DNA of 37,118 bases from Bacteroidota bacterium (lineage in GTDB: Bacteria; Bacteroidota; Bacteroidia; Flavobacteriales; JADGDT01), in NCBI GenBank assembly GCA_039714315.1, contig JBDLJM010000013.1, forward strand, positions 1 to 37,118. Direction: 5' to 3'. Below are positions 25,954 through 35,560 of this stretch, in pieces. Within the stretch, counting starts at the first letter, position 1, and each line of letters opens with the position of its first letter. The notes beneath the pieces were generated by a model. The model was not told the DNA's origin, ran no database searches, and saw only the letters and a program-made list of their open reading frames with translations. The translations under genes and the position numbers were made by a program.

Positions 25954-28860
25954 TTATTCTACACTTATCTTTCTTGTAAACGATTCTACAGGTGTTGAAA
26001 TTCTAATAAAGTAAACTCCTTCCTGACTATTAGCGTCAACCTGCCAATTTACCGTATGAGTTCCTTTTGGCTGATTGTTGAATTTGTATTGTTCTACAAC
26101 CTGCCCCTGTAAATTGAAAACTTCAATTGTTACCGTGCTTTTCTCTGAAATACTGTACTTTATTGTGGCATTTCCTTTAACCGGAACCGGGTATACCGAC
26201 ATTGGGCTTTTAGAAGCGTTTTTATTGTAAGCTACCTCTTCTATGCTAAGCGAAATAGACTCATCCAGATTTGGAGTATCAAGTTTTTTGGTAGTGAACA
26301 TTTTGTATTCACCTGCTTCCAAAGAAATGGATTGTGAAGTTGTAGAAACTTCGTATTCGCTTCCTGCAAAATAATTGTACCAGGTGCCTGTTTTTGGAAA
26401 AGTAACGGAAGTAGTTTTTGCTGTAACATCGAAATTCCCAACAATTACAACATCCATATCATTGTGCTCCAGGATTATTGATTTTAACGCTCCATTATCT
26501 ACATCTAAAGTAAAGTTTGTTGTAGAGAAAGCAGCTTCGGTTTTCTTAAGCTTCATAATAGCTTTGTGAAGATTGTAAACCCTAAGTCTGTCAGCATCTT
26601 TTGTATAATCCCATTTAATTGGTTTGTTGCCAACTCTTCCGTTAAAGTCAATACTGTAATCATATCCTACTTCATCAAACTGCCAAATCATTTTAGGTCC
26701 GGGTATAGTCCAGATAAACATTGCCTGTAATTGCATACGCTCCATGTTTGTAGAGAGTTCTTTTATATTGTAACTGCCGTTTGAATTACCATATTCGCTG
26801 TTTTTATAGGCAATACGTTCTTCGTCATGTGAGCTTGAATATGCAACTAAGTGTGGTTTAGACCATCCGCGCTTAATATATGAGGCCCAGCTTAAGTCCG
26901 ATTTATCGCCTTCGTTCCATCCCATAGCGGCTTCAGAGTAGTTGTGAACCATATTTCCCCATAGCATTATGCCGTGGTCTGCAAGTTCTTTTTCTTCTTG
27001 ATTACCACCCAAATGTTCAAAAATAACATATGCATCATTATTTCTATTCCATATTTCATCGCTCATTCGCTTTAATATAGAAATACGTTGAGCATCGTAT
27101 GCTCCTCCCCAGGTTCCATTAGGATGCTGAGTATTTGTAAAGCCTTTAGTGAAATCAAAACGAAAACCATCCACGTGATATTCTTTCATCCAAAAAGAGT
27201 TAATACTATCAACTAAAGCTTGTGTATGAATGCTCTCATGATCGAAATCTCTGCCCCAGGTAGCTTCCGGGATACTTCGTTCAGCTGTGTACCATAGGTT
27301 TTCGTCAGTAGGGATATAATCCGGAGTCATGTTAAGTTGTAGAAACGGAGATGATCCTTCTGAATGGTTTAGTACTAGATCAATTATTACTGCAATTCCT
27401 CTACTGTGCGCTTCATCAATAAATTCCTTTAGTTTATTTTTTGGACCATAGTATTTGTCAGGTGCAAAATAGAATGATGGGTTATATCCCCAACTTTCGT
27501 TCCCTTCAAACTCATTAATAGGCATTAGTTCTATGGCATTGATATTTAGTTTTTCTAAATAGTCTAATGTGTCAATTATTGATTGATATGAGTGCTTGTG
27601 TACAAAGTCTCTAACCAACAATTCGTAAATTATTAAATTACTTTTTGCCGGTTTAACAAATTCGGTGTTTTTCCAGGCGTATTCTGTTTGTCCGGTTTCG
27701 AAAACACTAACAATTCCTTCGGTTTTTCCTTTGGGATATGTTTTAAGGTTTGGGTAGGTTTCGTCAGAAATCCAACCATCATTCCACGGGTCTAATATTT
27801 TTTCTGTATATGGGTCGGCAATGATAATTTCGCCATCTACTAAATATTGAAAAGAGTATTCCTCACCCTGAGTTAAACCATCAATTGTTATCCAATATCT
27901 TGTATTTTCATCGCTTGAGTTTGCCGTGCTTCTTTTCATGGCATACTCTCCTTTTATTGCCCAGTCAGAGAAATCACCTTTTACGTAAACGAAGTTTTTG
28001 TTAGGTGCTTGAAGAACTAAAGTTACTTTGGTGTCATCACCTTCATGGTAATTTATTCCATCTCTCATTCCTGACGGTAGAGCTTCAACTACAGGTGCTG
28101 ATTCTACAACAACAGAAAAGCTAATAGATTTTACTTCTGATCCGTTATTAACATCGATAGTATAAGAATTTGTTTCGCTAACAGTTTTGCTAAAATCAAT
28201 TTCTTTAACACCGGCAGCTGTAGATATCTCTGTTCCTGCTTCTTTTATTGAAAAATCAGCATCTTCGGTAGAAGTAACTTTAATATTTAGTGTTTCATCG
28301 CTATTCATTTTTAATACGCCACCGTTTGCTACTATAGGGCTTACTAATTCTATTTGGAAGTTACCTACTCCAACAAAGTAGTCATCGCCGGTACAAGAAC
28401 CATTTTCTGAATATTCCCATTTCGATGCTCCATTAGCTGTTCTAAAAACCAGCCCCATTTTTTTCATTGTACTTTCTTCGCCATTGGGAATCGCAAAATA
28501 TGTTTTGGGTGTTAAAACAATTGTATGTGTACCATCTCCATTATTCGTAAATTTCTCCTTTTCGGTTGTTGTATTCCAGTCGTCGTTGCCGGAACCATAT
28601 ATCCATGGATCATCTTCAGTACCTATGCCGGCCCAGATAAACAAATCAGTAGTGCTCATGTCGTTACATGAGTTATCTGAATTGATCGTAATGGTAATTT
28701 CATCATTTACCCCAAAAGGTAAGGGTGTTATAGTAATGTCGCTTTCCGGTGTGGATTTTTTATCTATAGGTTCACCACTGCCATAACTCGGCTGTGCAAT
28801 TAAGCCGCTAAATGATATGAACAGAAACGCCACTAATAAGTAATTGTATATTTTCCTCAT
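25954..28860 (-). CDS. Secreted GH13 alpha-amylase family enzyme with type IX sorting domain
   Basis: This 968-residue exported protein probably hydrolyses alpha-glucans. It starts with a signal peptide (residues 1-22, ending in LIAQ), then beta-rich N-terminal modules (about 30-270) and an early-set/CBM48-like domain (about 275-370: YVKGDFSDWAIKGEYAM). The GH13 barrel begins near residue 412 (IYELLVRDF). Conserved regions include VIIDLVLNHSEG, GFRFD with nucleophile D569, VIFEHLGG with acid/base E615, and SSHDEER with D679, so the active site looks complete. The last roughly 75 residues (YPVPVKGNATIKYS... to FTRKISVE) form a type A C-terminal sorting domain of the type IX secretion system, predicting export across the outer membrane. 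No SusC/SusD pair or other glycosidase is adjacent. Confidence 0.9.
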   Translation of the reverse strand: MRKIYNYLLVAFLFISFSGLIAQPSYGSGEPIDKKSTPESDITITPLPFGVNDEITITINSDNSCNDMSTTDLFIWAGIGTEDDPWIYGSGNDDWNTTTEKEKFTNNGDGTHTIVLTPKTYFAIPNGEESTMKKMGLVFRTANGASKWEYSENGSCTGDDYFVGVGNFQIELVSPIVANGGVLKMNSDETLNIKVTSTEDADFSIKEAGTEISTAAGVKEIDFSKTVSETNSYTIDVNNGSEVKSISFSVVVESAPVVEALPSGMRDGINYHEGDDTKVTLVLQAPNKNFVYVKGDFSDWAIKGEYAMKRSTANSSDENTRYWITIDGLTQGEEYSFQYLVDGEIIIADPYTEKILDPWNDGWISDETYPNLKTYPKGKTEGIVSVFETGQTEYAWKNTEFVKPAKSNLIIYELLVRDFVHKHSYQSIIDTLDYLEKLNINAIELMPINEFEGNESWGYNPSFYFAPDKYYGPKNKLKEFIDEAHSRGIAVIIDLVLNHSEGSSPFLQLNMTPDYIPTDENLWYTAERSIPEATWGRDFDHESIHTQALVDSINSFWMKEYHVDGFRFDFTKGFTNTQHPNGTWGGAYDAQRISILKRMSDEIWNRNNDAYVIFEHLGGNQEEKELADHGIMLWGNMVHNYSEAAMGWNEGDKSDLSWASYIKRGWSKPHLVAYSSSHDEERIAYKNSEYGNSNGSYNIKELSTNMERMQLQAMFIWTIPGPKMIWQFDEVGYDYSIDFNGRVGNKPIKWDYTKDADRLRVYNLHKAIMKLKKTEAAFSTTNFTLDVDNGALKSIILEHNDMDVVIVGNFDVTAKTTSVTFPKTGTWYNYFAGSEYEVSTTSQSISLEAGEYKMFTTKKLDTPNLDESISLSIEEVAYNKNASKSPMSVYPVPVKGNATIKYSISEKSTVTIEVFNLQGQVVEQYKFNNQPKGTHTVNWQVDANSQEGVYFIRISTPVESFTRKISVE

Positions 28861-28983
28861 TTCTACAATTTATTTGTGATTGTTAGATTATATTTTGGTA
28901 AATATAATAATTTATTAGTGTAATTGATACACTAACTATGTATTTTTTGTTATGGGGAGAGTATGTGTATTTTACATAAATTC

Positions 28984-29019
28984 AAAAAAAAACATCGGGG
29001 CTGGTTGGCTCCGATGTTT
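28984..29019 (-). terminator. Terminator of the EF-G paralogue gene
   Basis: On the minus strand the arms AAACATCGG and CCGATGTTT (28990-28998 and 29011-29019) pair perfectly and are followed by a T run (A run at 28984-28992). It is 24 bp beyond the stop codon. Confidence 0.88.
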
Positions 29020-29042
29020 CTACTACATAAAAAAAATATAAT

Positions 29043-31169
29043 CTATGCCTCAGCGGCTTCTTTCGATTTTTTAGCCAAATCTTCCTGTATGTTTCTGGGA
29101 ACAGGTTCATACTCATAGAATTTATGCGTAAAACTGGCTCTTCCCTGAGTTAAAGATCTAAGAGAAGTAGAATAATCATACATTTCTACCAATGGGATAT
29201 GTGCAGTAATAATAGAGTAGCGATTTTTTGAATCCATACCCTGAACCATTGCTCTTCTGGATTGCAAATCGGTCATAACTTCGCCCATTAATTCTTCCGG
29301 AACCTTTATTGTTAATTCTTGTATTGGTTCCATAATCTTTGGACTGGCATCGTGGAATGCTTCTTTGAAAGCGTGAGCACCTGCGATCTTAAATGAGATA
29401 TCATTAGAATCAACAGGGTGCATTTTACCGTCGTAAACAATTACCCTTACATCTCTAACATATGATTCCGTAATTGGTCCTTGTTCCATTTTTTCCATTA
29501 CACCTTTCATAATTGCCGGAATATAACGGCTGTCTATAACACCACCAACAATTGAGTTAATGAATACAAGTTTACCTCCCCAAGGTAATTCAATTTCTTC
29601 TTTTCCTCTAACACTATAATCTGTAGGATTGGGCATTCCTTCATAATACGGTTCAATTTCCATGTAAACTTCACCGAATTGTCCGGCACCACCACTTTGT
29701 TTTTTATGACGATAATGCGACTGAGCTTTCTTTTGAATAGTTTCGCGATATGCAATTTTAGGAGCAAAATATTCAGCCTCGATATTGAAAGTGTTTTTTA
29801 GTTTCCACAGAACTGTGTGCAGGTGTAATTCACCCTGACCGTGAACAAGTAGTTGTTTTAGTTCTTTGGCGTACTCAAATAACATTGTTGGATCTTCTGA
29901 ATGAATATCTTTCAATGCATCTACCATTTTTTCTTCATCGGCTTCGTTAACTGCTTTTATTGCTTTTCTAACCAGAGGATCCGGAAACTCAAGAGGAGAG
30001 AAAACCATTTTTGACTCCTCATCCTTTAATGTATGACAAGTTTGGGTATCTTTCAGCTTTACCATTGCAGCTATATCACCACATTTTACTTCATTAACTG
30101 ATTCACGTTCTTTTCCATCAATCAGGAAGAGCTTGTTTACTGTTTCTGATGTACCTGTTTGAGCATTTTTTAGAATTTGCCCAATTTTTAAAGAACCTTC
30201 TTCTACTTTGAAAAAGTTAACTTTTCCAAGGAAAGGTTCAACTAAAGTCTTGAAGACAAATAATGATGTTTTTTTCTTTGGATCATTAGCAACAAGTTCG
30301 CCATCAACTGTAGGTGTGGTATCAACATCAATAGCCGAAGGAGCAACATTATCGATGAATCCCATCATCCTTCCTGAGCCCATGTTTTTCTTTGCAGACA
30401 TGACGAAAACCGGAAATAATTCGTGTTTCATCATCCCTATTTTTATTCCTTTTCTCAATTCATCTTCATCCAGATTACCTTTATCGAAATAAAGTTCCAT
30501 CAATCCTTCATCATTTTCAGCAGCTTTTTCTACTAATTCGTTGTGAAGTTCATTGGCCTTATCAATTTCCGAATCCGGAATAGGAAGTTTTTCAGGTTTT
30601 CCTCCGTCAGGACCAAATTTGTACATAGTCATTTTCAAAAGGTCAATGATTGAATCAAATTTTTCTCCCTGATTTAGTGGGTATTGCATTAATACAGCAC
30701 TTGATCCAAATTTATTTTGGATGGACAGCCATGAGTGATCAAAATTTGCCTGTGGATGGTCCATTTGGTTAATAGACATTATCACCGGTTTTTTGAACTG
30801 ATCGATATATTCCCAAAGATTATCATTTGTCACCTCATAACCGTGTTGGGCATTCATTAACATAATGCAGGTATCAGCTACCCTCATCGAAGAAACTGTT
30901 TCTCCAATGAAATCGTATAAGCCCGGAGTGTCAATAATATTGATTTTGTAGTCGCGCCATTCTGTATGAAGAGAGGTTGCGTACACAGAGTTTCCTCTGT
31001 CTTTCTCAATTTCGTGATAGTCAGAAACCGTGTTTCCTTCTTCAACAGTCCCGCGACGCTGTAGTAAGCCTGCCTCGTAGACCATAGTCTCAGCCAGAGT
31101 TGTTTTCCCTGATTTACTACCGCCTATGAGAACGATGTTTTTGATGTTTTTAGCACTATATTCTTTCAT
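29043..31169 (-). CDS. Elongation factor G paralogue (EF-G2-like) with altered GTPase motifs
   Basis: The 708-residue protein is collinear with EF-G: G domain, domain II near 300-380, domains III-V with the VHGQGELHLHTVL and YRHKKQSGGAGQFGEVYMEIEP segments, and the C-terminal LQSRRAMVQGMD region. The GTPase motifs differ from housekeeping EF-G. The P-loop is GGSKSGKTT (16-24) instead of AHIDAGKTT, switch I has RGNSV (58-62) for RGITI, switch II has DTPGLYDF with L84 for the catalytic His, and G4 is NQMD (134-137) for NKMD. A Bacteroides EF-G paralogue is reported to support translocation in starvation without GTP hydrolysis; equating this gene with it is inference. The housekeeping fusA is not in the window. 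A switch-like leader lies upstream. Confidence 0.85.
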   Translation of the reverse strand: MKEYSAKNIKNIVLIGGSKSGKTTLAETMVYEAGLLQRRGTVEEGNTVSDYHEIEKDRGNSVYATSLHTEWRDYKINIIDTPGLYDFIGETVSSMRVADTCIMLMNAQHGYEVTNDNLWEYIDQFKKPVIMSINQMDHPQANFDHSWLSIQNKFGSSAVLMQYPLNQGEKFDSIIDLLKMTMYKFGPDGGKPEKLPIPDSEIDKANELHNELVEKAAENDEGLMELYFDKGNLDEDELRKGIKIGMMKHELFPVFVMSAKKNMGSGRMMGFIDNVAPSAIDVDTTPTVDGELVANDPKKKTSLFVFKTLVEPFLGKVNFFKVEEGSLKIGQILKNAQTGTSETVNKLFLIDGKERESVNEVKCGDIAAMVKLKDTQTCHTLKDEESKMVFSPLEFPDPLVRKAIKAVNEADEEKMVDALKDIHSEDPTMLFEYAKELKQLLVHGQGELHLHTVLWKLKNTFNIEAEYFAPKIAYRETIQKKAQSHYRHKKQSGGAGQFGEVYMEIEPYYEGMPNPTDYSVRGKEEIELPWGGKLVFINSIVGGVIDSRYIPAIMKGVMEKMEQGPITESYVRDVRVIVYDGKMHPVDSNDISFKIAGAHAFKEAFHDASPKIMEPIQELTIKVPEELMGEVMTDLQSRRAMVQGMDSKNRYSIITAHIPLVEMYDYSTSLRSLTQGRASFTHKFYEYEPVPRNIQEDLAKKSKEAAEA

Positions 31170-31193
31170 ATACTGTAAGATTTAAAGATTGAG

Positions 31194-31255
31194 TACTGAT
31201 GTTAGAATCAATAGGGGCAAATAAAAAAACATCAGTAGAAAGGTTTTCCTGATGT
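31194..31255 (-). promoter_or_regulatory. Possible terminator/antiterminator switch in the EF-G paralogue leader
   Basis: Read on the minus strand there are three segments. A is ACATCAG (31255-31249), B is TACTGATGTT (31237-31228) and C is AACATCAGTA (31203-31194). A with B forms a hairpin (7 bp plus an inner GAAA/TTTC) directly followed by TTTTTTATTTG, a terminator shape about 55 nt before the ATG. B with C is a perfect 10-bp alternative that would break the terminator. The ligand or trigger is unknown. It could also be a terminator of an upstream minus-strand transcript. Confidence 0.45.
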
Positions 31256-31779
31256 CTGTAATTTAGCGAAGTGTTTATTGAGACCCCCATATTAATTACC
31301 AACAAGTTAACGAAGATTAATTCTATATAAATATATTTTTTTTGACCAAATTAAAACATGATCAACATCAGGTAAGTTAGTCAATTTTTACGTGTAATAC
31401 CAGAAATAATATTATGTAGATGAGGGTAATGGACTATGTTATTTTTATTAAAAACAAAACCACCTGAAAATCAAGTGGTTTTGTAATTTTTGAATGAAGT
31501 TTGGGAAAATTCATTCTTTGGAAATTTTTGTAAAGAGAATAATGTTTTGATTTGAAATTGCTTTCCGATCAAAACATAAGCAAATTAAAGAAGATGAAAG
31601 TGATAAATAAATGACCTTTAACCGATATTAACATGATTTTTGTCTTGTGTGGCTATTTGTTATTGTTTTTTTGCGACAGATATGCGCAGGCATACAAGGA
31701 GTGTTTCCGGTAGAGTATTTTAATATGTTAAGTAATGAGGCTATTAATGGATTTGCTATGTATATTCGAGTATTTTTTT
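31256..31779. other. Divergent gap between the EF-G paralogue and purL
   Basis: No gene is visible in these 524 bp. Besides the perfect hairpin at 31454-31484 it shows two further inverted pairs: GAATGAA/TTCATTC (31492-31516) and TTTTGAT/ATCAAAA (about 31545-31574). A consensus promoter for the EF-G paralogue is not found on the minus strand. The region may hold a small RNA, but nothing matches a family I recognise. Confidence 0.4.
31454..31484. terminator. Hairpin in the divergent gap, terminator-like
   Basis: ACAAAACCAC (31454-31463) and GTGGTTTTGT (31475-31484) pair perfectly across 11 nt. On the minus strand TTTTTAAT follows; on the plus strand AATTTTT follows. It could end a small transcript in either direction. 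Confidence 0.45.
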
Positions 31780-31787
31780 TACTTTTG
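31780..31787 (+). promoter_or_regulatory. -7 box of the purL promoter
   Basis: TACTTTTG followed by C matches the -7 boxes upstream of rpsU. The nearest TTTG (31752-31755) is 24 nt upstream, longer than the usual 19-21, so the -33 element is doubtful. The leader to the ATG is about 28 nt. I see no purine riboswitch fold in it. Confidence 0.5.
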
Positions 31788-31820
31788 CCGCTTGTTAAAC
31801 ACAGCTAAATAAATCGCAAG

Positions 31821-34800
31821 ATGTTATTATTTTTCAAAGGACAAGTGAATCAATTTTATGTAGTTGATTCGAAGAATGATTTACAAAACGAAGAAATAGA
31901 AAAGCTCGTTTGGTTATTCGGTGAAGCCAAAAAAATAGAGGGGCAGGAAGTAGATGGTGTTTTTATAGGACCACGTCGCGAAATGATAACACCTTGGAGT
32001 ACAAATGCCGTTGAGATTTCACAAAATATGGGAATCAGCGGCATTTTGCGTATAGAGGAGTTTTTTCTTGCAGGTGATGAGTACGACTTCGATCCTATGC
32101 TTCAGGCTATGTATAAGGGACTAAATCAGGAAACCTATACAATAGAACACGATCCGGAGCCAATTATCAATATCAAGAATATAGCCGGCTACAATAAGGT
32201 GGAAGGTTTGGCATTGAATGATGATGAGGTTGGATACCTGGAAGGTCTTGCAAAAAAACTTGGCCGTGAACTTACAGATTCTGAAGTGTTTGGGTTCTCT
32301 CAGGTTAATTCAGAGCACTGTCGTCACAAAATTTTCAACGGAACTTTTGTAATCGATGGAAAAGAAATGCCGAACTCTTTATTTAAGATGATAAAGAAAA
32401 CATCTGAAGTTAATCCCAATAAAATAGTATCTGCATATAAAGATAATGTGTCGTTTGTTGAAGGTCCGAAAATTGAACAATTTGCACCTCATTCGCACGA
32501 TAAAGCTGATTTCTTTGAAACTAAAGAAATTAAATCTGTTATTTCTTTGAAGGCAGAAACGCATAACTTCCCAACAACAGTAGAGCCATTCAACGGTGCT
32601 GCTACAGGTTCGGGAGGAGAAATTCGCGACCGTTTGGCAGGAGGAAAAGGTTCATTGCCATTGGCCGGAACAGCTGTTTATATGACATCATATTCCCGTT
32701 TAGAAAACGAACGTAAATGGGAAGAAGGAGTGGAAGAGCGTAAATGGCTTTACCAAACTCCTATGGATATTTTAATAAAAGCATCTGACGGAGCTTCTGA
32801 TTTTGGTAACAAATTTGGTCAGCCGTTAATTTCTGGTTCGGTACTTACTTTCGAGCACGAAGAAAATGCTACACGCATGGGATTCGATAAAGTAATTATG
32901 CTTGCCGGAGGTATTGGTTTTGCTAAACATGCCGATGCTCTTAAAGGAGATCCGGAGGCCGGAGATAAGATTGTGATCTTAGGAGGTGATAACTACCGTA
33001 TCGGTATGGGAGGTAGTGCTGTATCGTCAGTAGATACAGGTCATCACGAAAGTGGAATTGAGCTTAACGCTATCCAACGTTCAAATCCCGAGATGCAAAA
33101 ACGTGCCATGAATGCAATTCGTGCCATGGTTGAAGCTGATGAAAATCCAATTGTGTCTATTCACGATCACGGAGCAGGAGGTCACTTAAACTCTCTTTCC
33201 GAATTGGTAGAAGAAACAGGAGGTACAATTTATACTGACAAGCTTCCTGTTGGAGATCCAACACTTTCTGATAAAGAAATCGTTGGTAACGAATCGCAGG
33301 AAAGAATGGGATTGGTTATTAAGGATGAAAATATCGATTTGTTACACAGAGTTGCAGACCGTGAGCGTTCGCCAATGTACGAAGTAGGTGAAGCTACTAA
33401 CGATCACCAGTTCAAATTCGAAAATTCGAAGACAAAGGATGCACCGATCGATCTTCAGATGGAAGATATGTTTGGTAATCCTCCAAAAACTATAATGACC
33501 GATGTTGAAAAACAGGCTAAATATGAGGCTGTTTCTTATCAGAGAGGAAAACTTCACGAATATTTAGAAGCTGTTCTTCAACTTGAAGCTGTAGCTTCGA
33601 AAGACTGGCTGACAAATAAAGTAGACCGTTCGGTAACGGGTAAAGTTGCAAAACAACAAACTTGTGGTAGTTTACAGTTGCCATTAAACGATGTTGGAGT
33701 AATGGCTCTTGATTATCGAGGTAAATTTGGTGTGGCTACTGCTATAGGACATTCTCCGGTATCGGCTTTGATAGATCCTGTTGCAGGTTCGAGAAACTCA
33801 ATTGCCGAGGCTCTTACAAATATTGTTTGGGCTCCGATGACAGAATCATTGAAATCTGTTTCGCTTTCGGCAAACTGGATGTGGCCTGCTAAAAACGAAG
33901 GAGAAGATGCTCGTTTGTATAAAGCAGTAGAGGCTGTTTCTAAATTTGCTATCGATTTAGGAATCAATATTCCAACGGGAAAAGATTCATTGTCGATGAC
34001 TCAGAAATACGGTGATGAGAAAGTTTTTGCACCGGGAACCGTAATTATTTCGGCAGGGGCTGAGGTAAACGATATTACTAAGGTTGTAGAGCCGGTTCTT
34101 AAAACAAAAGAAGGAAACAATATTATATATGTAGATCTTGCAAACGATGCTTTCAAACTTGGAGGTTCGTCTTTTGCACAGGTTGTAAACAAACTTGGAG
34201 CTGAGACTCCAACAATTACTGATACTGATAAATTCGCTGCAGGTTTTAAAGCTATTCAGGAGTTGATTCAGGATGGTAAAATTCTAGCTGGTCACGATAT
34301 TTCGGCAGGTGGTTTAATTACTGCTTTGCTGGAAATGACTTTCGCAGAGCAAAATCTTACTGCATCGGTCGATTTAACTGCTCTTGGAGAAGAGGATATT
34401 ATTAAAGTTCTTTTCGCTGAAAATTCAGGATTGTTGATTCAGGTAGAGAATGGAGAGGAAGTATCTAAATTCTTAGCAGATAAAGGTGTAAATAACCATA
34501 TAATAGGTGTTGCCGAAGAAGGAGAAACACTTCAGGTAATCTTAGGAGATGCCTATGAAGAATTCGACGTAGCTCATCTTAGAGATATGTGGATGAAAAC
34601 TTCTTTCCTTTTAGATAGAAAACAAAGTGGAGACAAGTTAGCAACAGAGCGATTCGGAAACTATTCTGAGCAGCCTTTGGAATATAAAATGCCTGAAGGA
34701 TTTACAGGTAAAATGGAAGATTACGGAATTTCTCAGGATAGAAAAGAGCGTAGCGGAATTAAAGCTGCAATTATTCGAGAGAAAGGTGTGAACGGAGACA

Positions 34801-35507
34801 GAGAGATGGCTTACGCAATGTACTTAGCCGGCTTTGATGTAAAAGATGTTCACATGACCGATTTGATTGCTGGTCGTGAAAACCTTGAAGATGTTAATTA
34901 CATTGTGTTTGTTGGAGGGTTCTCTAACTCCGATGTACTTGGTTCGGCTAAAGGTTGGGCGGGAGCATTTAAATACAACGAAAAGGCAAAACAAGCTCTT
35001 GAAAACTTCTATAACAGAGAAGATACTTTGAGTTTGGGAGTTTGTAACGGTTGCCAGCTTATGATGGAAATGGAACTTATTAATCCTGACCACGCTGTTA
35101 AGCCTAAGATGCTTCACAATGACTCTCATAAATTTGAATCAGGATTTATTACGATGAATATTCCTGAGAACGATTCTGTGATGTTCAAGTCGCTTTCCGA
35201 TACACGAATGGGTATTTGGATAGCGCATGGAGAAGGTAAATTTAATATGCCTTACGAAGAGGATAAATATAATGTCGTTGGTAAATACACCTACGATGGA
35301 TATCCTGCAAACCCTAACGGATCTGACTTTGGAGCTGCAGCAGTTGCTTCAAAAGACGGACGTCACCTTGCAATGATGCCTCACCTGGAAAGAGCAATCT
35401 TCCCGTGGAACTGGGCTAAATACGACGATGCCCGCCAGGATGAGGTTTCACCATGGATTGAGGCATTTGTTAATGCACGTAAGTGGGTTGAAGAGAAAGT
35501 AAAGTAA
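31821..35507 (+). CDS. purL: Phosphoribosylformylglycinamidine synthase, large single-chain form
   Basis: Step four of purine synthesis: FGAR + glutamine + ATP to FGAM. The 1228-residue protein is the long type that fuses the synthase and glutaminase parts, as in E. coli, rather than the PurS/PurL/PurQ split. It has the N-terminal PurS-like region, the linker/ATP domain (GFSQVNSEHCRHKIFNG, ETHNFPTTVEPFNGAATGSGGEIRD), a second synthase half (PTGKDSLSMTQKY, AGHDISAGGL) and the C-terminal glutaminase with nucleophile C1075 (LGVCNGCQLM) and H1188/E1190 (MPHLERA). It has its own promoter and terminator, so it is monocistronic; no other pur gene is present. Confidence 0.97.
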   Translation: MLLFFKGQVNQFYVVDSKNDLQNEEIEKLVWLFGEAKKIEGQEVDGVFIGPRREMITPWSTNAVEISQNMGISGILRIEEFFLAGDEYDFDPMLQAMYKGLNQETYTIEHDPEPIINIKNIAGYNKVEGLALNDDEVGYLEGLAKKLGRELTDSEVFGFSQVNSEHCRHKIFNGTFVIDGKEMPNSLFKMIKKTSEVNPNKIVSAYKDNVSFVEGPKIEQFAPHSHDKADFFETKEIKSVISLKAETHNFPTTVEPFNGAATGSGGEIRDRLAGGKGSLPLAGTAVYMTSYSRLENERKWEEGVEERKWLYQTPMDILIKASDGASDFGNKFGQPLISGSVLTFEHEENATRMGFDKVIMLAGGIGFAKHADALKGDPEAGDKIVILGGDNYRIGMGGSAVSSVDTGHHESGIELNAIQRSNPEMQKRAMNAIRAMVEADENPIVSIHDHGAGGHLNSLSELVEETGGTIYTDKLPVGDPTLSDKEIVGNESQERMGLVIKDENIDLLHRVADRERSPMYEVGEATNDHQFKFENSKTKDAPIDLQMEDMFGNPPKTIMTDVEKQAKYEAVSYQRGKLHEYLEAVLQLEAVASKDWLTNKVDRSVTGKVAKQQTCGSLQLPLNDVGVMALDYRGKFGVATAIGHSPVSALIDPVAGSRNSIAEALTNIVWAPMTESLKSVSLSANWMWPAKNEGEDARLYKAVEAVSKFAIDLGINIPTGKDSLSMTQKYGDEKVFAPGTVIISAGAEVNDITKVVEPVLKTKEGNNIIYVDLANDAFKLGGSSFAQVVNKLGAETPTITDTDKFAAGFKAIQELIQDGKILAGHDISAGGLITALLEMTFAEQNLTASVDLTALGEEDIIKVLFAENSGLLIQVENGEEVSKFLADKGVNNHIIGVAEEGETLQVILGDAYEEFDVAHLRDMWMKTSFLLDRKQSGDKLATERFGNYSEQPLEYKMPEGFTGKMEDYGISQDRKERSGIKAAIIREKGVNGDREMAYAMYLAGFDVKDVHMTDLIAGRENLEDVNYIVFVGGFSNSDVLGSAKGWAGAFKYNEKAKQALENFYNREDTLSLGVCNGCQLMMEMELINPDHAVKPKMLHNDSHKFESGFITMNIPENDSVMFKSLSDTRMGIWIAHGEGKFNMPYEEDKYNVVGKYTYDGYPANPNGSDFGAAAVASKDGRHLAMMPHLERAIFPWNWAKYDDARQDEVSPWIEAFVNARKWVEEKVK

Positions 35508-35522
35508 AATACCATGTGGAAG

Positions 35523-35542
35523 AGACGCAATGCATCGCGTCT
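35523..35542. repeat. Short palindrome of AGACGC-ATGCAT-GCGTCT type
   Basis: A 20-nt palindrome with one mismatched pair: AGACGC and GCGTCT around ATGCAT. It lies just after the purL stop, before the terminator. Similar palindromes are widespread in bacterial genomes, from memory. Confidence 0.6.
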
Positions 35543-35560
35543 GCACAATATCAAAAAAAT

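Noticed and set aside
31788-31820. Purine riboswitch before purL
   Set aside because: The leader after the -7 box is only about 30 nt, too short for the aptamer, and no matching fold was seen.
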